The position numbers and the translations under genes are program-made. The notes below the pieces were generated by a model. That model did no database searches and was not told where the DNA came from. It was given only the letters and a program-made list of their open reading frames with translations. From positions 225,541 through 289,540 of the forward strand of contig JAKUCV010007776.1 of NCBI GenBank assembly GCA_028386065.3: a stretch of 64,000 nt of DNA, given 5' to 3'. Origin of the DNA: Turnera subulata (lineage: Eukaryota > Streptophyta > Magnoliopsida > Malpighiales > Passifloraceae). Below, piece after piece: positions 24,716-34,612 of the stretch (within the stretch, counting starts at the first letter, position 1; each line of letters starts with the position of its first letter).

Positions 24716-27700
24716 TGTAACAGCCCGGGTAAAAATTTGAATTTTTTCCGGGACTGTAAAAGTCTTTTTACGGTGATTTACCGAAAGAATTAATCTTGGG
24801 TAATTAATTCAAGGTAAATCGATGGTCGTTTTTCAAAACCGAGTTTTTTCCCGCGCTCGGGACTTTTCCGTGGATTTTACGGGCCAAAGTTGGTACTTTT
24901 CGGGTCCCGGAATCCTCAGAAAATCACACCTGAAAATAACTAAGGGGTATGCAGTTATTTTCTGGTACGATTTGGACACGCCTGCATTCAATAATGCAGG
25001 CAGCGCCTTTTCTCTTCTTCCTGTGTACCCGTGCTACACCAGTGCCCTGCATGCTTTATCACTTGTTTTTACTGCCTTACCAATTCATACACCATACCAG
25101 CCTCCACACCTTCATCCTCTCCTCTGCAAGTTCACCTGCAGCTTCATTTTTCCAGTACCTGCAAATCACACAGATTAACCAAAAAAAGAAAAAAAGGAAA
25201 ACAAACACACTCACCATGCCGTCGTCTCGCAACAACCGCCTACACCCCCCACCGTCTTCTTCCTCTTTCCACGCCACCAACCGCCCGAGTCCTCCACCAC
25301 CTGCAGCCGCAATTGCCGGCCCGCCTGCACACCGTTGCTGCTTGTCGCTGCCCTTGCAATCACGCCAAGAAGGCCGCCGCCAGGACGAGACGACCGACGC
25401 AGCAAGCCGCCGTCCTGCTGTCACCACGCCTCGCACCGCCTTCCTCACTGCAAGCGACGCCGCTCTCCCCTCCACGACCAGCAGGTGACGCAAAGTCGCG
25501 GCGCCGCCCGTCCTCCTCCTCGCATCGCTGCTGCCTTTCTCGCTGACCTCTGCTGCAGATCGCGCCTCCTTCCTCTTCCACACGACGCCGACGCAGCCTC
25601 CACGAGCTGTAGCTGCCGGCCTTCCCTCGTCGCCGTCGCACGCCGCCAGTACCTCCCCGCGACGTCTCCTTTCCGTGCCGCCTCCTTCCTGACGCCCTGC
25701 AGCTCACCGAGGTGAGCACGAATTGAAGACGACCCGATTATGCCGTGGTTTATGTCGGGTCTGACCGGTTGGGTCGAGTTGACCCGAGTCTGAGACGTGT
25801 TTTGGACTGATGGGTTGAGGCTTGGGTGCTGGGCTGTGTCGCTGGGCCTATTGCGCGGGCCGACACCTGGGTTCCTGTTGGGGCCCTGGATTGGCCTGTG
25901 CAAGGGTCTGGGCTGGCACTATTTGGCCCAGTCCGAAAATAAAAAAAAAATATAACTGTAAATAAAATCTGGATATATACTCTATGAGAATATTTTGGAA
26001 TATATATACATATGTAAGTGTAAGTGACTAGTTTTTGGAAAATTTATTTTTGGAATAGAATGTATATTATAGTAAATATTTTTAAGGAAATAAAACTATA
26101 AAAATAATAAATATAAACTGAGAAAAATATATATAAATATATTATGGAATATACACATTTTCTGGAAAATATATATATAGTGTAAGGTTTGTGTCTTTTG
26201 AAAAAATTATTAGTTTTGATATATATATACACTATGGATATATTTCAAAAATATATGAACAACTAATTTCTCTAGAAAATTATATTATGATAAATAATAA
26301 TCATGGAAATTTATGATTTTAATTCTTCTGGAAATTGGTTTAATATTTTCTAGAAATTAATGTAATTATATAGAATATGATTATATCCTTTGAAAAATTA
26401 TTATAAGAATAAATAATTTTAGAAAAAGGGGTATATATACTATGAAAATATTTTGAAAATAAATATGGTATTGTATATTCTGGGGAGTATTTCACTAAGT
26501 ATATATAATAATACCATTTTTGGAAAATAAATATAATAATAATATTTGGTAATTATATTTTGGCAAGTATAATAATTTTATGGAGATGATGACGTATAGC
26601 CAGGGGGGTTTAATTTACCATTTATGGCATCATAACATACCAATTATGTGCAATTATGTGAGCATGTTGTTTTGTTGTGTAGGTTTTGATATCGGGCAGT
26701 TTCCCGAGGAGCCGGCTTTGGACCGATCATTGTCTTCAGAGTTGAGTAATCGGCTAAGGTGAGGATGGATTTCCTTCAATATGTGCCTATATTACTCGGT
26801 TATTGTGTTTGATGATTGTTGTACTGTTGAGTGTTGCATTTGTTGTGGTTTGTTAGGGATGTTTATCCCAGTATCATGATTTGAGTTTTGGGATGTTTAT
26901 CCCCATGATTTGAGTTTTGGGATGTTTATCCCCGTGCATTGAGTTTTTGGGTGTTTAACACTGTGTCTTTTTGGTATAAAGAATAATGGATTAAATAATA
27001 AAATGTGATAAGGATGTCGATCCTTGGTTTTGGAAAGGGGTGTCTATCCTGGTGTTTTGGTTAGGGATGCTGATCCCTGAGATTTGGTTTTGGATGATGT
27101 TGATATAATTGTCACGTGGTAAGTAGAGGTACGACCGGATGGTTAGAGAGTGTTTTGTGGTGGCCATGATCTGGATTAGTTGTGATGGGCATGCTGATGC
27201 CGATTTGATTGGGATGTTGATCCCTGAGTTTGATATTGGAATGTTGATCCCGGGTTCTTTTTGTTCTGGCACCAGGAACAGGTTGATAACCTGGTACGAC
27301 CCTAGCTTATCCGTGACGGGGCCCGGAAAGATAAAATTGGAAATTAGATTTTTGTTTAAGTCTTTTTTGGTCTTGGACCAGTTTTGAGTCGAGTCTTTTG
27401 GTTTGGTACATCTTGACTGTTGTGCCTGTTTTCGACCTAGAGTATTTTATAGTGTTGCATATTGATCGTCTATCCATGGTTGGTGGGCACTTCGGACTCA
27501 CCCCTTACCTGTGGGCTTTCATCCCGTAGGTTGAGTTATTTGTGGTTTAGATATGATGCATTCCAGACAGACTGCGACGTTATCCCTTGGACAGGACTCG
27601 GATCCATTAGTTTGCATCAGTGTTGCATACAGTGTCTTTGTGAGTTTTAAAAGTCTTCTGCTGTGCTGATTATTGTTTTTGTTGGGCCTTGGGCCGGTTG

Positions 27701-27917
27701 TGATGTTATTGGTGTTCCCGAGATCGGGTGACGTGTAGTTGTTGTTGGGTCGAAGGGCCAATTGCATATTTTTGATATTGGGCTTTTGAGCCAGCTTATT
27801 GGACTGCTAAACCATTTGTTAAGTTCGTTCACTGTATGCTGATTCACGTTGGTGTCGGGTCGTTACAGTTCCGGCACGTATTTACTATGTATGGTAAATA
27901 CGGGTCGGGGCGCTTCA
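24716..27917 (+). repeat. 5' LTR (3.2 kb)
   Basis: It starts TGTAACAGCCCGGG and ends GGGCGCTTCA just before the primer-binding-like site. From left to right it has a Cys/Pro-rich, C-rich segment (25.2-25.7 kb), TGGGCC-rich phrases (25.8-25.9 kb), an AT-rich middle (25.95-26.6 kb) and a GT-rich end. The end holds an array of short hairpins (26856-27255) and the conserved block CACTTCGGACTCACCCC (27487-27503). Long open frames in the C-rich part are compositional and are not called. Confidence 0.85.
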
Positions 27918-27940
27918 TTTTTGGTAGCAGAGCGGGCGGT
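27918..27940 (+). promoter_or_regulatory. Primer-binding-like site
   Basis: TTGGTAGCAGAGCGGG follows the LTR end after three bases. It resembles the plant initiator-tRNA-Met site (TGGTATCAGAGC) with a changed base in the core, and fits minus-strand DNA priming. Confidence 0.6.
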
Positions 27941-28147
27941 AGGCCCTTGGGTGATTGTTTGCCTATTTGTTGTGCATAGCTCGCTCCATATGTTTATTAT
28001 TTTGCATTTATGTCATTTAGTTAGTACATGATGGATCCAGTCGAGGGACGCTAGCTTGCCACAGAACATTCACATAAGAGGTAATTGATGCCATAAATAT
28101 ACAGAAACATAAATATTATTATTACATTGATATTGTTATAAAAACAT

Positions 28148-28864
28148 TCATCTTCTCGGTACAACATTGACCCTGAAGCTATTGGGGTCATTGTTAATGT
28201 TGACCCTGAAGCTATTGGGGTCATTGTTAATGTTGACCCTGATGCTATCGTTCCACGAGAACCACATGCCACCTGCGTTATTCTGGCCAGGAAGCTCGAA
28301 CCGGTTTGCTGGAGGGAACCGAAGTGGGATGAAACTGTGATCGTCTTCAGGCTGCCATTGGGTCTCCGTGAGCAGAACCATGTTGGGCTTGTACTGGTTC
28401 TTCAGGTCCCTCAGGATACGCGAGAACTCCTGGGAACGCCTACCGATTCCTCTGCAATTCGACACCAACAGTTGGGCCTTTGGCCAAGTTGGTGGTAATC
28501 GAGTCACTCTGAGCATGCTTTGGGCAGTCATCGAGAGCTGGTAGTAGGTGCCTTGGTCCAGGAAATGGCAAGTGGGCTCCAGGTTGAATTCCTGAAGTCT
28601 TTCAGAGATGAAAAACATGACGGAATTGGCCGAGCCGTAGAAGGAGGTCCTCAGGGTGCCTTGGTCCTCCAGGAAGAATGTCTCTTCCATGGGAGTGACG
28701 AAGAACCTCGACGAGTAGAGTTCGTCGACGAAGACCAGACGGGGAATCCTGCCGAGCTCGTTCGGTAGTTCCTCTGGACGTTCGTTGATCATGCTGTAGG
28801 CCAGCCAGTTTCTTCTGCCTAGGGAGGCACCTTTGACGAAGAAGACGGATGATGGAGCAGGCAT
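28148..28864 (-). CDS. Antisense ORF in the retrotransposon interior: unknown N-terminus plus LINE-type endonuclease segment
   Basis: This is an uninterrupted 238-codon frame antisense to the element. Residues 1-128 (MPAPSSVFFVKGASLGRRNW...) match nothing I recognise. Residues about 130-215 follow the N-terminal half of a LINE EEP endonuclease: SNCRGIGRRSQEFSRILRDL, then NMVLLTETQ, then GGMWFSWNDS. The Asn, and the Glu of TET, correspond to metal-binding positions of that family. The catalytic His and the SDH motif are absent, so nuclease activity is unlikely. The C-terminus repeats NINNDPNSFRV, encoded by a 33-bp tandem repeat. A TATA-like box lies 111 nt upstream. The gene could be a captured fragment kept open, or simply a young element. 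Expression is unknown. Confidence 0.55.
   Translation of the reverse strand: MPAPSSVFFVKGASLGRRNWLAYSMINERPEELPNELGRIPRLVFVDELYSSRFFVTPMEETFFLEDQGTLRTSFYGSANSVMFFISERLQEFNLEPTCHFLDQGTYYQLSMTAQSMLRVTRLPPTWPKAQLLVSNCRGIGRRSQEFSRILRDLKNQYKPNMVLLTETQWQPEDDHSFIPLRFPPANRFELPGQNNAGGMWFSWNDSIRVNINNDPNSFRVNINNDPNSFRVNVVPRR
28163..28255. repeat. 33-bp tandem repeat
   Basis: The unit built on TTGACCCTGAAGCTATTGGG is present twice exactly with a third partial copy. Its length is a multiple of three, so it extends the antisense protein without breaking its frame. Confidence 0.85.
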
Positions 28865-28974
28865 CGTGTTTTGGATGCGTTGGTGTTTTGTTTTTCTGAG
28901 TATTGTGGTTTTGTTTGCCTTCGCGTTTTGCTTGCTTTAAGATGCTTTGTGGTTTTTGCTTTTCGTTGTTTTGC

Positions 28975-28982
28975 CTTTTATA
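28975..28982 (-). promoter_or_regulatory. TATA-like box for the antisense ORF at 28864
   Basis: The minus strand reads CTATAAAAGGC here, a near-consensus plant TATA box 111 nt before the ATG at 28864. Confidence 0.45.
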
Positions 28983-29027
28983 GAAAAATGTTTACCTGTT
29001 TTTCAAAGTGTAGACCCCACTTGTTCC

Positions 29028-29240
29028 CGAAAAAAAAAGAGAGAAAAGAAGAAGAAGGAAATAGAAAAGAAAAGAAGAAGAAAAAAAAGTAAAGAAAAGG
29101 AAAAGGTAAAGAAAAAAACAGTAAAAAAAAAAGAAAAGAAAAGAAAAAAAGAGGAAGAAAAAGTAAGAAAATAGAAAAAAAGAAAGAGAAGGAAGCAGTA
29201 AAAAAAAAAAGGAGAAAAGAGGGTAAAGAAAAAAAAATAC
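29028..29240 (+). repeat. Polypurine block (about 210 bp)
   Basis: The plus strand is almost purely A and G with a handful of T and C. Apparent Lys/Glu-rich or Phe-rich frames across it are compositional. It sits upstream of the antisense TATA-like box. Confidence 0.85.
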
Positions 29241-30005
29241 ATAATAAAATATTTTTCGGTGATGGGAAAAGCAGATTCACTTCACAAAACTTTAAACCAT
29301 TTTCGATCTTCGAGGTTTTGCTTTTTGAAAATTTCGTCGTTGAATGGATTTTGCTTTTTGAAAATTTTGCCATGGTTTGAAATTTTGGTTCGTTACTTTA
29401 TACGTTTTTCGGGCTACAAATGCAAGTGTTTTTCAGCTCCTTTCCATCTCACAATTTTCTATCGCCCTGGCTACCATGGCATTTTTTTTATGGCTTTTAC
29501 TATATTTTCCTGCATCTTTTATCACATGCATCAGTGATCGTTGAGGCTAGATTGATGGGGCCATACCTTGAGTAGAGTGTATGTGTGACAGGTTGCACCT
29601 ATTCGGACATCATGGAGGGATACGATGTCTGGAAGACGTTTTTTTGGCTTATGGATAGGTGGATATTGTTTCTTTCGAGGGACACAGGACGTTCTCGTGA
29701 TCATCGCCTTGCGAGTTAACGGATGTCTTTTTTACGAGGGAAACCGACGTTACCGTTAGCTGTGCATGTCACGTTTCTCGGGATCGAGGATGTTTACGAC
29801 CGATATGAGCGCTGATCATGAAAACATGTTTTGTTTTAACTTCTTTATGTTTTGATTTTGTTAAACGAATTTTGTTTTTAATTTCTTTATGTTTGATTTT
29901 ACATCCTTATTGTTGATTTTTGTTCTGCTTTGAGATGTTGATTTTCTTTTAACATGAGATTTTCATATCTTTAAAAGGAGTATTGTTTTAAAAAGAAAAG
30001 CTTGT

Positions 30006-30015
30006 TTTATTTATT
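30006..30015 (-). terminator. Poly(A) signal after the antisense gene
   Basis: The minus strand reads AATAAATAAA about 35 nt after the TAG at 30048-30050. Confidence 0.45.
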
Positions 30016-30047
30016 TCATAACAGTTTTACAACAGAGAAGAGGTACT

Positions 30048-30424
30048 CTATGGAGTTACATGCTTCTCTAAGTCTTTTACAAGTTTTTGGATGTTTTTCA
30101 TGTGAGGGAAGAGTTTCGCACACGCCTGTTCTATCTGCATCACCGCCGAGCTGACCTTTCTCAGTGAGATGTTCAGCTGCGATAGTGTCTGCAGTGGAGT
30201 GCTGCTTCCAGCCGTTGCTTTGCCCTTCCGAACATCAGCTTCTTTGCAGCACGCTTCTTTCGCTGTCTTGGGGAAACCACCATATCTTCCTTCAGACTGA
30301 TGGTGTTTGTCTTGGACCGCTTCTTGTGTGGTTCTTCATCGGAGCTTGTCGGGAAAGCAGTACCACCGACATAGCTGTTATCCTCGGAGTCTGAGGTGGT
30401 CCTACTTCTTAGTGGAGAGTCCAT
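30048..30424 (-). pseudogene. Second antisense gene: small basic/coiled-coil-like protein with one frameshift
   Basis: The frame starting at 30424 (MDSPLRSRTTSDSEDNSYVG) is acidic at first. It then becomes strongly basic (HKKRSKTN, RQRKKRAAKKLMFG), like a nuclear localisation signal, and stops at 30173. Shifting by one base near the GGAAGGGCAAAG stretch continues the sense through QLNISLRKVSSAVMQIEQAC and FPHMKNIQKLVKDLEKHV, a heptad-like amphipathic segment, to TAG at 30048-30050. This suggests an original protein of about 125 residues broken by a single indel, unless the shift is real or a sequencing error. A TATA-like box lies 35 nt before the ATG and a poly(A) signal follows the stop. The family is unknown. 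Confidence 0.5.
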
Positions 30425-30458
30425 GGCTGAGAATGAGTGTCTCAGTTATGAGGTTTGG

Positions 30459-30466
30459 TATTTATA
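30459..30466 (-). promoter_or_regulatory. TATA-like box for the antisense gene at 30424
   Basis: The minus strand reads CTTATAAATACC, a strong plant TATA match. Transcription would begin close to the ATG at 30424, giving a very short leader. Confidence 0.5.
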
Positions 30467-30596
30467 AGCGGAGGAGATGTCGCTTAAGGATATAAGCGGA
30501 ATCTCGCGCTGAGTTTGGACAGCTGGTAGAGTATACCAGAAGCTTATCGTGGTAGGACCCACGGATAAGACGAAATTTCGAGGACGAAATTTTTTT

Positions 30597-30609
30597 AAGG
30601 TGGGTAGAA
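30597..30609 (+). promoter_or_regulatory. Polypurine tract
   Basis: AAGGTGGGTAGAA sits directly against the 3' LTR start and would prime plus-strand DNA synthesis. Confidence 0.75.
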
Positions 30610-33600
30610 TGTAACAGCCCGGGTAAAAATTTGGATTTTTACCGGGACTGTAAAAGTCTTTTTACGGTGATTTATCGAAAGAATTAATCTTGGGTAATTA
30701 ATTCAAGGTAAATCAAGCGTCGTTTTTCGAAACCGAGTTTTTTCTCGCGCTCGGGATTTTTCCGTGGATTTTACAGGCCAAAGTTGGTATTTTTCGGGTC
30801 CCGGAATCCTCAGAAAATCACACCGGAAAATAACTAAGGGGTATGCAGTTATTTTCTGGTCCGATTTGGACACGCCTGCATTCAATAATGCAGGCGGCGC
30901 CTTTTCTCTTCTTCCTGTGTACCCGTGCTACACCAGTGCCCTGCATGCTTTATCACTTATTTTTCCTGCCTTACCAATTCACACACCATACCAGCCTCCA
31001 CACCTTCATCCTCTCCTCTGCAAGTTCACCTGCAGCTTCATTTTTCCAGTACCTGCAAATCACACAGATTAACCAAACAAAGAAAAAAAAAAAAGAAAAC
31101 AAACACACTCACCACGCCGTCGTCTCGCAACAACCGCCCACACCCCCACCTTCTTCTTCCTCTTTCCACGCCACCAACCGCCCGAGTCCACCACCACCTG
31201 CAGCCGCGACTCCCGGCCCGCCTGCACACCGTTGCTGCTTGTCGCCGCCCTTGCAATCATGCCAAGAAGGCCGCCGCCAGGACGAGACGACCGACGCAGC
31301 AAGCCGCCGTCCTGCTGTCACCACACCTCGCACCGCCTTCCTCACTGCCAGCGACGCCGCTCTGCCCTCCACGACCAGCAGGTGACGCGAAGTCGCGGCG
31401 CCGCCCGTCCTCCTCCTCGCGTCGCCGCTGCCTTTCTCGCTGACCTCTGCTGCAGATCGCGCCTCCTTCCTCTTCCACACGACGCCGACGCAGCCTCCAC
31501 GAGCTGTAGCTGCCGGCCTTCCCTCGTCGCCGTCGCAGCCGCCAGTACCTCCCCGCGACGTCTCCTTTCCGTGCCGCCTCCTTCCTGACGCCCTGCAGCT
31601 CACCGAGGTGAGCACGAATTGAAAACGACCCGGTTATACCGTGGTTTGAGTCTGGTCTGACTGGTTGGGTCGGGTTGACCCGAGTCTGAGATGTGTTTTG
31701 GACTGATGGGTTGAGGCTTGGGTGCTGGGCTGTGTCGCTGGGCCTATTGCGCGGGCCGACACTTGGGTTCTTGTTGGGGCCCTGGATTGGCCTGTGTAAG
31801 GGTCTGGGCTGGCACTATTTGGCCTAGTCCAAAAATAAAAAAATATAACTGTAAATAAAATCTGGATATATACTCTATGAGAATATTTTGGAATATATAT
31901 ACATATGTAAGTGTAAGTGACTAGTTTCTGGAAAATTTATTTTTGGAATAGAATGTATATTATAGTAAATATTTTTAAGGAAATAAAACTATGAAAATAA
32001 TAAATATAAACAGAGAAAAATATATATAAATATATTATGAAATATACACATTTTCTGGAAAATATATATATAGTGTAAGGTTTGTGTCTTTTGAAAAAAT
32101 TATTAATACTTGGTAAATAATTTTGATATATATATACACTATGGATATATTTCAAAAATATATGAACAACTAATTTCTCTAGAAAGTTATATTATGGTAA
32201 ATAATAATCATGGAAATTTATGATTTTAATTCTTTTGGAAATTGGTTTAATATTTTCTGGAAAGTAATGTAATTATATAGAATATGATTATATCCTTTCA
32301 AAAATTATTGTAAGAATAAATAATTTTAGAAAAAGGGGTATATATACTATGAAAATATTTTGGAAATAAATATGGTATTGTATATTCTGGGGAGTATTTC
32401 ACTAAGTATATATAATAATTCCTTTTTTGTAAAATAAATAAAATAATAATATTTGGTAATTATATTTTGGCAAGTATAATAATTTTATGGAGATGATGAC
32501 GTATAACCAGGGGGGTTTAATTTACCATTTATGGCATCATAGCATACCAATTATGTGCATTTATGTGAGCATGTTGTTTTGTTGTGTAGGTTTTGATATC
32601 GGGCAGTTTCCCGAGGAGCCGGCTTTGGACCGGTCATTGTCTTCAGAGTTGAGTAATCGGCTAAGGTGAGGATGGATTTCCTTCAATATGTGCCTATATT
32701 ACTCGGTTGTTGTGTTTGATGATTGTTGCACTGTTGAGTGTTGCATTTGCTGTGGTTTGTTTCGGAATGTTTATCCCAGTATCTTGATTGGTTTTGGGAT
32801 GTTTATCCCCGTGCTTTGAGTTTTTGAGTGTTTAAAACTGTGTCTTTTTGGTATAAAGAATAATGGATTAAATAATAAAATGTGATAAGGATGTCGATCC
32901 TTGGTTTTGGAAAGGGGTGTCTATCCTGGTGTTTTGGTTAGGGATGTTGATCCCTGAGATTTGGTTTTGGATGATGTTGATATAATTGTCACGTGGTAAG
33001 TAGAGGTACGACCGGATGGTTAGAGACTGTTTTGTGGTGGCCATGATCTGGGTTACTTGTGATGGGCATGCTGATGCCGGTTTGATTGGGATGTTGATCC
33101 CTGAGTTTGATATTGGAATGTTGATCCCGGGTTCTTTTTGTTCTGGCACCAGGAACAGGTTGATAACCTGGTACGACCCTAGCTTATCCGTGACAGGGCC
33201 CGGAAAGATAAAATTGGAAATTAGATTTTTGTTTAAGTCTTTTTTGGTCTTGGACCAGTTTTGAGTCGAGTCTTTTGGTTTGGTACATTTTGACTGTAAA
33301 GCTTGTTTTCGACCTTGAGTATTTTATAGTGTTGCATATTGATCGTCTATCCATGGTTGGTGGGAACTTCGGACTCACCCCTCACCTGCGGGCTTTCATT
33401 CCGTAGGTTGAGTTATTTGTGGTTCAGGTATAATGCATTCCAAACAGGCAGCGGCATTATCCCTTGGACAGGACTCAGATCCATTAGTTTGCATCAGTGT
33501 CGCATACAGTGTCTTTGTGAGTTTTAAAAGTCTTCCGCTGTGCTGATTATTGTTTTTTTTGGGCCTTGGGCAGGTTGTGATGTTATTGGTGTTCCCGAGA

Positions 33601-33711
33601 TCGGGTGACGTGTAGTTGTTGTTGGGCCGAAGGGCCAGTTGCATATTTTTGATACTGGGCTTTTGAGCCAGCTTATTGGACTGCTATGCCATTGGTTAAG
33701 TTCGTTCACTG
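30610..33711 (+). repeat. 3' LTR, end deleted
   Basis: Near-identical to 24716-27835. It differs by small indels, for example a 14-bp insertion at about 32105 and one copy fewer of a GGGATGTTTATCCCC repeat. Its last ~80 bp are gone; at 33712 the sequence switches to the inverted head of the outer LTR. Confidence 0.85.
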
Positions 33712-33961
33712 CAGGTGTGTCCAAACCGGACCAGAAAATAACTGCATACCCCCCTTAATTGTTTCCCGGTGTGATTTTCTGAGGATTCTAGGACCCGAAA
33801 AATACCAACTTTGGTCCGTAAAATCCACGGAAAAATCTCGAGCGCGGGAAAAGACTCGGTTTCGAAAAACGATGCCCGATTTACCTTGAATTATTCACCC
33901 AAGATTAAATTCAAAGGTAAATCACTGTAAAAAGACTTTTACAGTCCTCTGTTACAATTTA

Positions 33962-34377
33962 GTTGTGGTTAATAATTATTAAATTAAATTAATGTATGAA
34001 CAAATTGAGAAAGACTGACGAAAAGATATCTTCTTCCTTAAATTGTTAATTTATACATTCATTCTTATTTAATTTTACATAAAATTTGTCACACTTTTAC
34101 TATTTTTAATTATTTTTTTATCATTTATAATGTTTGATATAATGTTATTATTTTTTAAATAGAAGTAGTAATATTGTTGGTGATAAAATTCCTCAACCTT
34201 TTTTCTTTTTTAATATAATTTTTAAAACATTATAGTATTATATTTTGTCAATTTTTTACTTATTGATATTTCCTATCCAAAGTGTCATGCTTCATTTGGG
34301 CATCTTTTATAATTTAAAAATTATTATGTATGAAAATAATAATTTTATTAATTTTCATTGTACCTCCATGCTTTACA
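33962..34377. other. Very AT-rich DNA, no gene recognised
   Basis: Sequence of almost only A and T leading into the ClpP-like exon. No further ClpP exon could be read in it. Confidence 0.4.
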
Positions 34378-34612
34378 ATTTTACTCCTGAATGTAGAAAA
34401 TTATCGCAAAGATATCCATTTGTTTATAAACTCTCGTGGCGGAGACATACTGTCCGACCTTAGTCTTTATAGTACAATGCGATTCAGTCGACCCGATATA
34501 GAAACAATCGGCCTAGGATTTGTCGCTTCAACAACATCTCTTCTACTTGCCAGAGGTTCGTTTAGCAAATGTATAGCATTCTCCATATATTATGGAAGTA
34601 TTATGATTAAGT
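34378..34612 (+). pseudogene. ClpP-like protease exon relic
   Basis: ClpP is the serine protease subunit of the plastid and mitochondrial Clp complex. An open stretch here aligns with its core: KDIHLFINSRGGD, SLYSTMRFSRPDIETIGLGF, VASTTSLLLARG and SKCIAF. These match the family phrases around INSPGG, YDTMQF-RPD, AASMGS and K-RLAFP. The Ser of the ASM/AST position is kept, but Gly and Pro at the oxyanion region are changed and there is no start, His/Asp part or C-terminus. LFINS and F-RPD look more like plastid-encoded clpP than nuclear ClpP genes. It may be an old plastid-derived copy; a decayed nuclear paralogue is possible. Confidence 0.5.

Larger units (their letters stand above)
24716..33711 (+). 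mobile_element. Long-LTR non-autonomous retrotransposon (LARD-like) with antisense genes
   Basis: Two near-identical 3.1-3.2 kb LTRs (24716-27917 and 30610-33711) enclose a 2.7-kb interior with a primer-binding-like site and a polypurine tract. No gag, protease, reverse transcriptase or integrase is recognisable in the sense direction. The LTR start TGTAACAGCCCGGG, tail GGGGCGCTTCA and the phrase CGAAATTTCGAGGACGAAAT before the polypurine tract resemble Del/Tekay-type Ty3/gypsy chromoviruses, so that is the likely parent (inference). The interior carries two minus-strand reading frames with their own TATA-like boxes. The high similarity of the two LTRs indicates a recent insertion. Confidence 0.8.
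22408..33956 (-). mobile_element. Solo LTR on the minus strand, split by a younger element
   Basis: In minus orientation the head is at 33956-33712 (TGTAACAGAGGACTG...) and the tail at 24715-22408, ending CGGGGCGTTTCA. The two parts are separated by the plus-strand element at 24716-33711. ATTTA flanks both outer ends (22403-22407 and 33957-33961), the 5-bp duplication expected of an LTR retrotransposon. About 0.7 kb of this LTR between the two parts, and the last ~80 bp of the inner element's 3' LTR, are missing, so a deletion at the right inner junction is likely. The family is the same as the inserted element's. Confidence 0.75.

Noticed and set aside
25031..25903. Long overlapping frames on both strands rich in Ser, Pro, Arg and Ala
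   Set aside because: They lie in the C-rich part of the LTR, occur on both strands and repeat in the second LTR. Base composition explains them.
26856..27255. CRISPR-like spaced repeats
   Set aside because: Units are short, spacing is irregular, and they sit in an LTR of a plant retrotransposon.
28978..29373. Phe-rich and Lys-rich frames resembling membrane or coiled-coil proteins
   Set aside because: They are direct products of the polypurine block.
34378..34612. Functional clpP gene
   Set aside because: There is no start, most of the protein is missing, and conserved Gly and Pro positions are changed.
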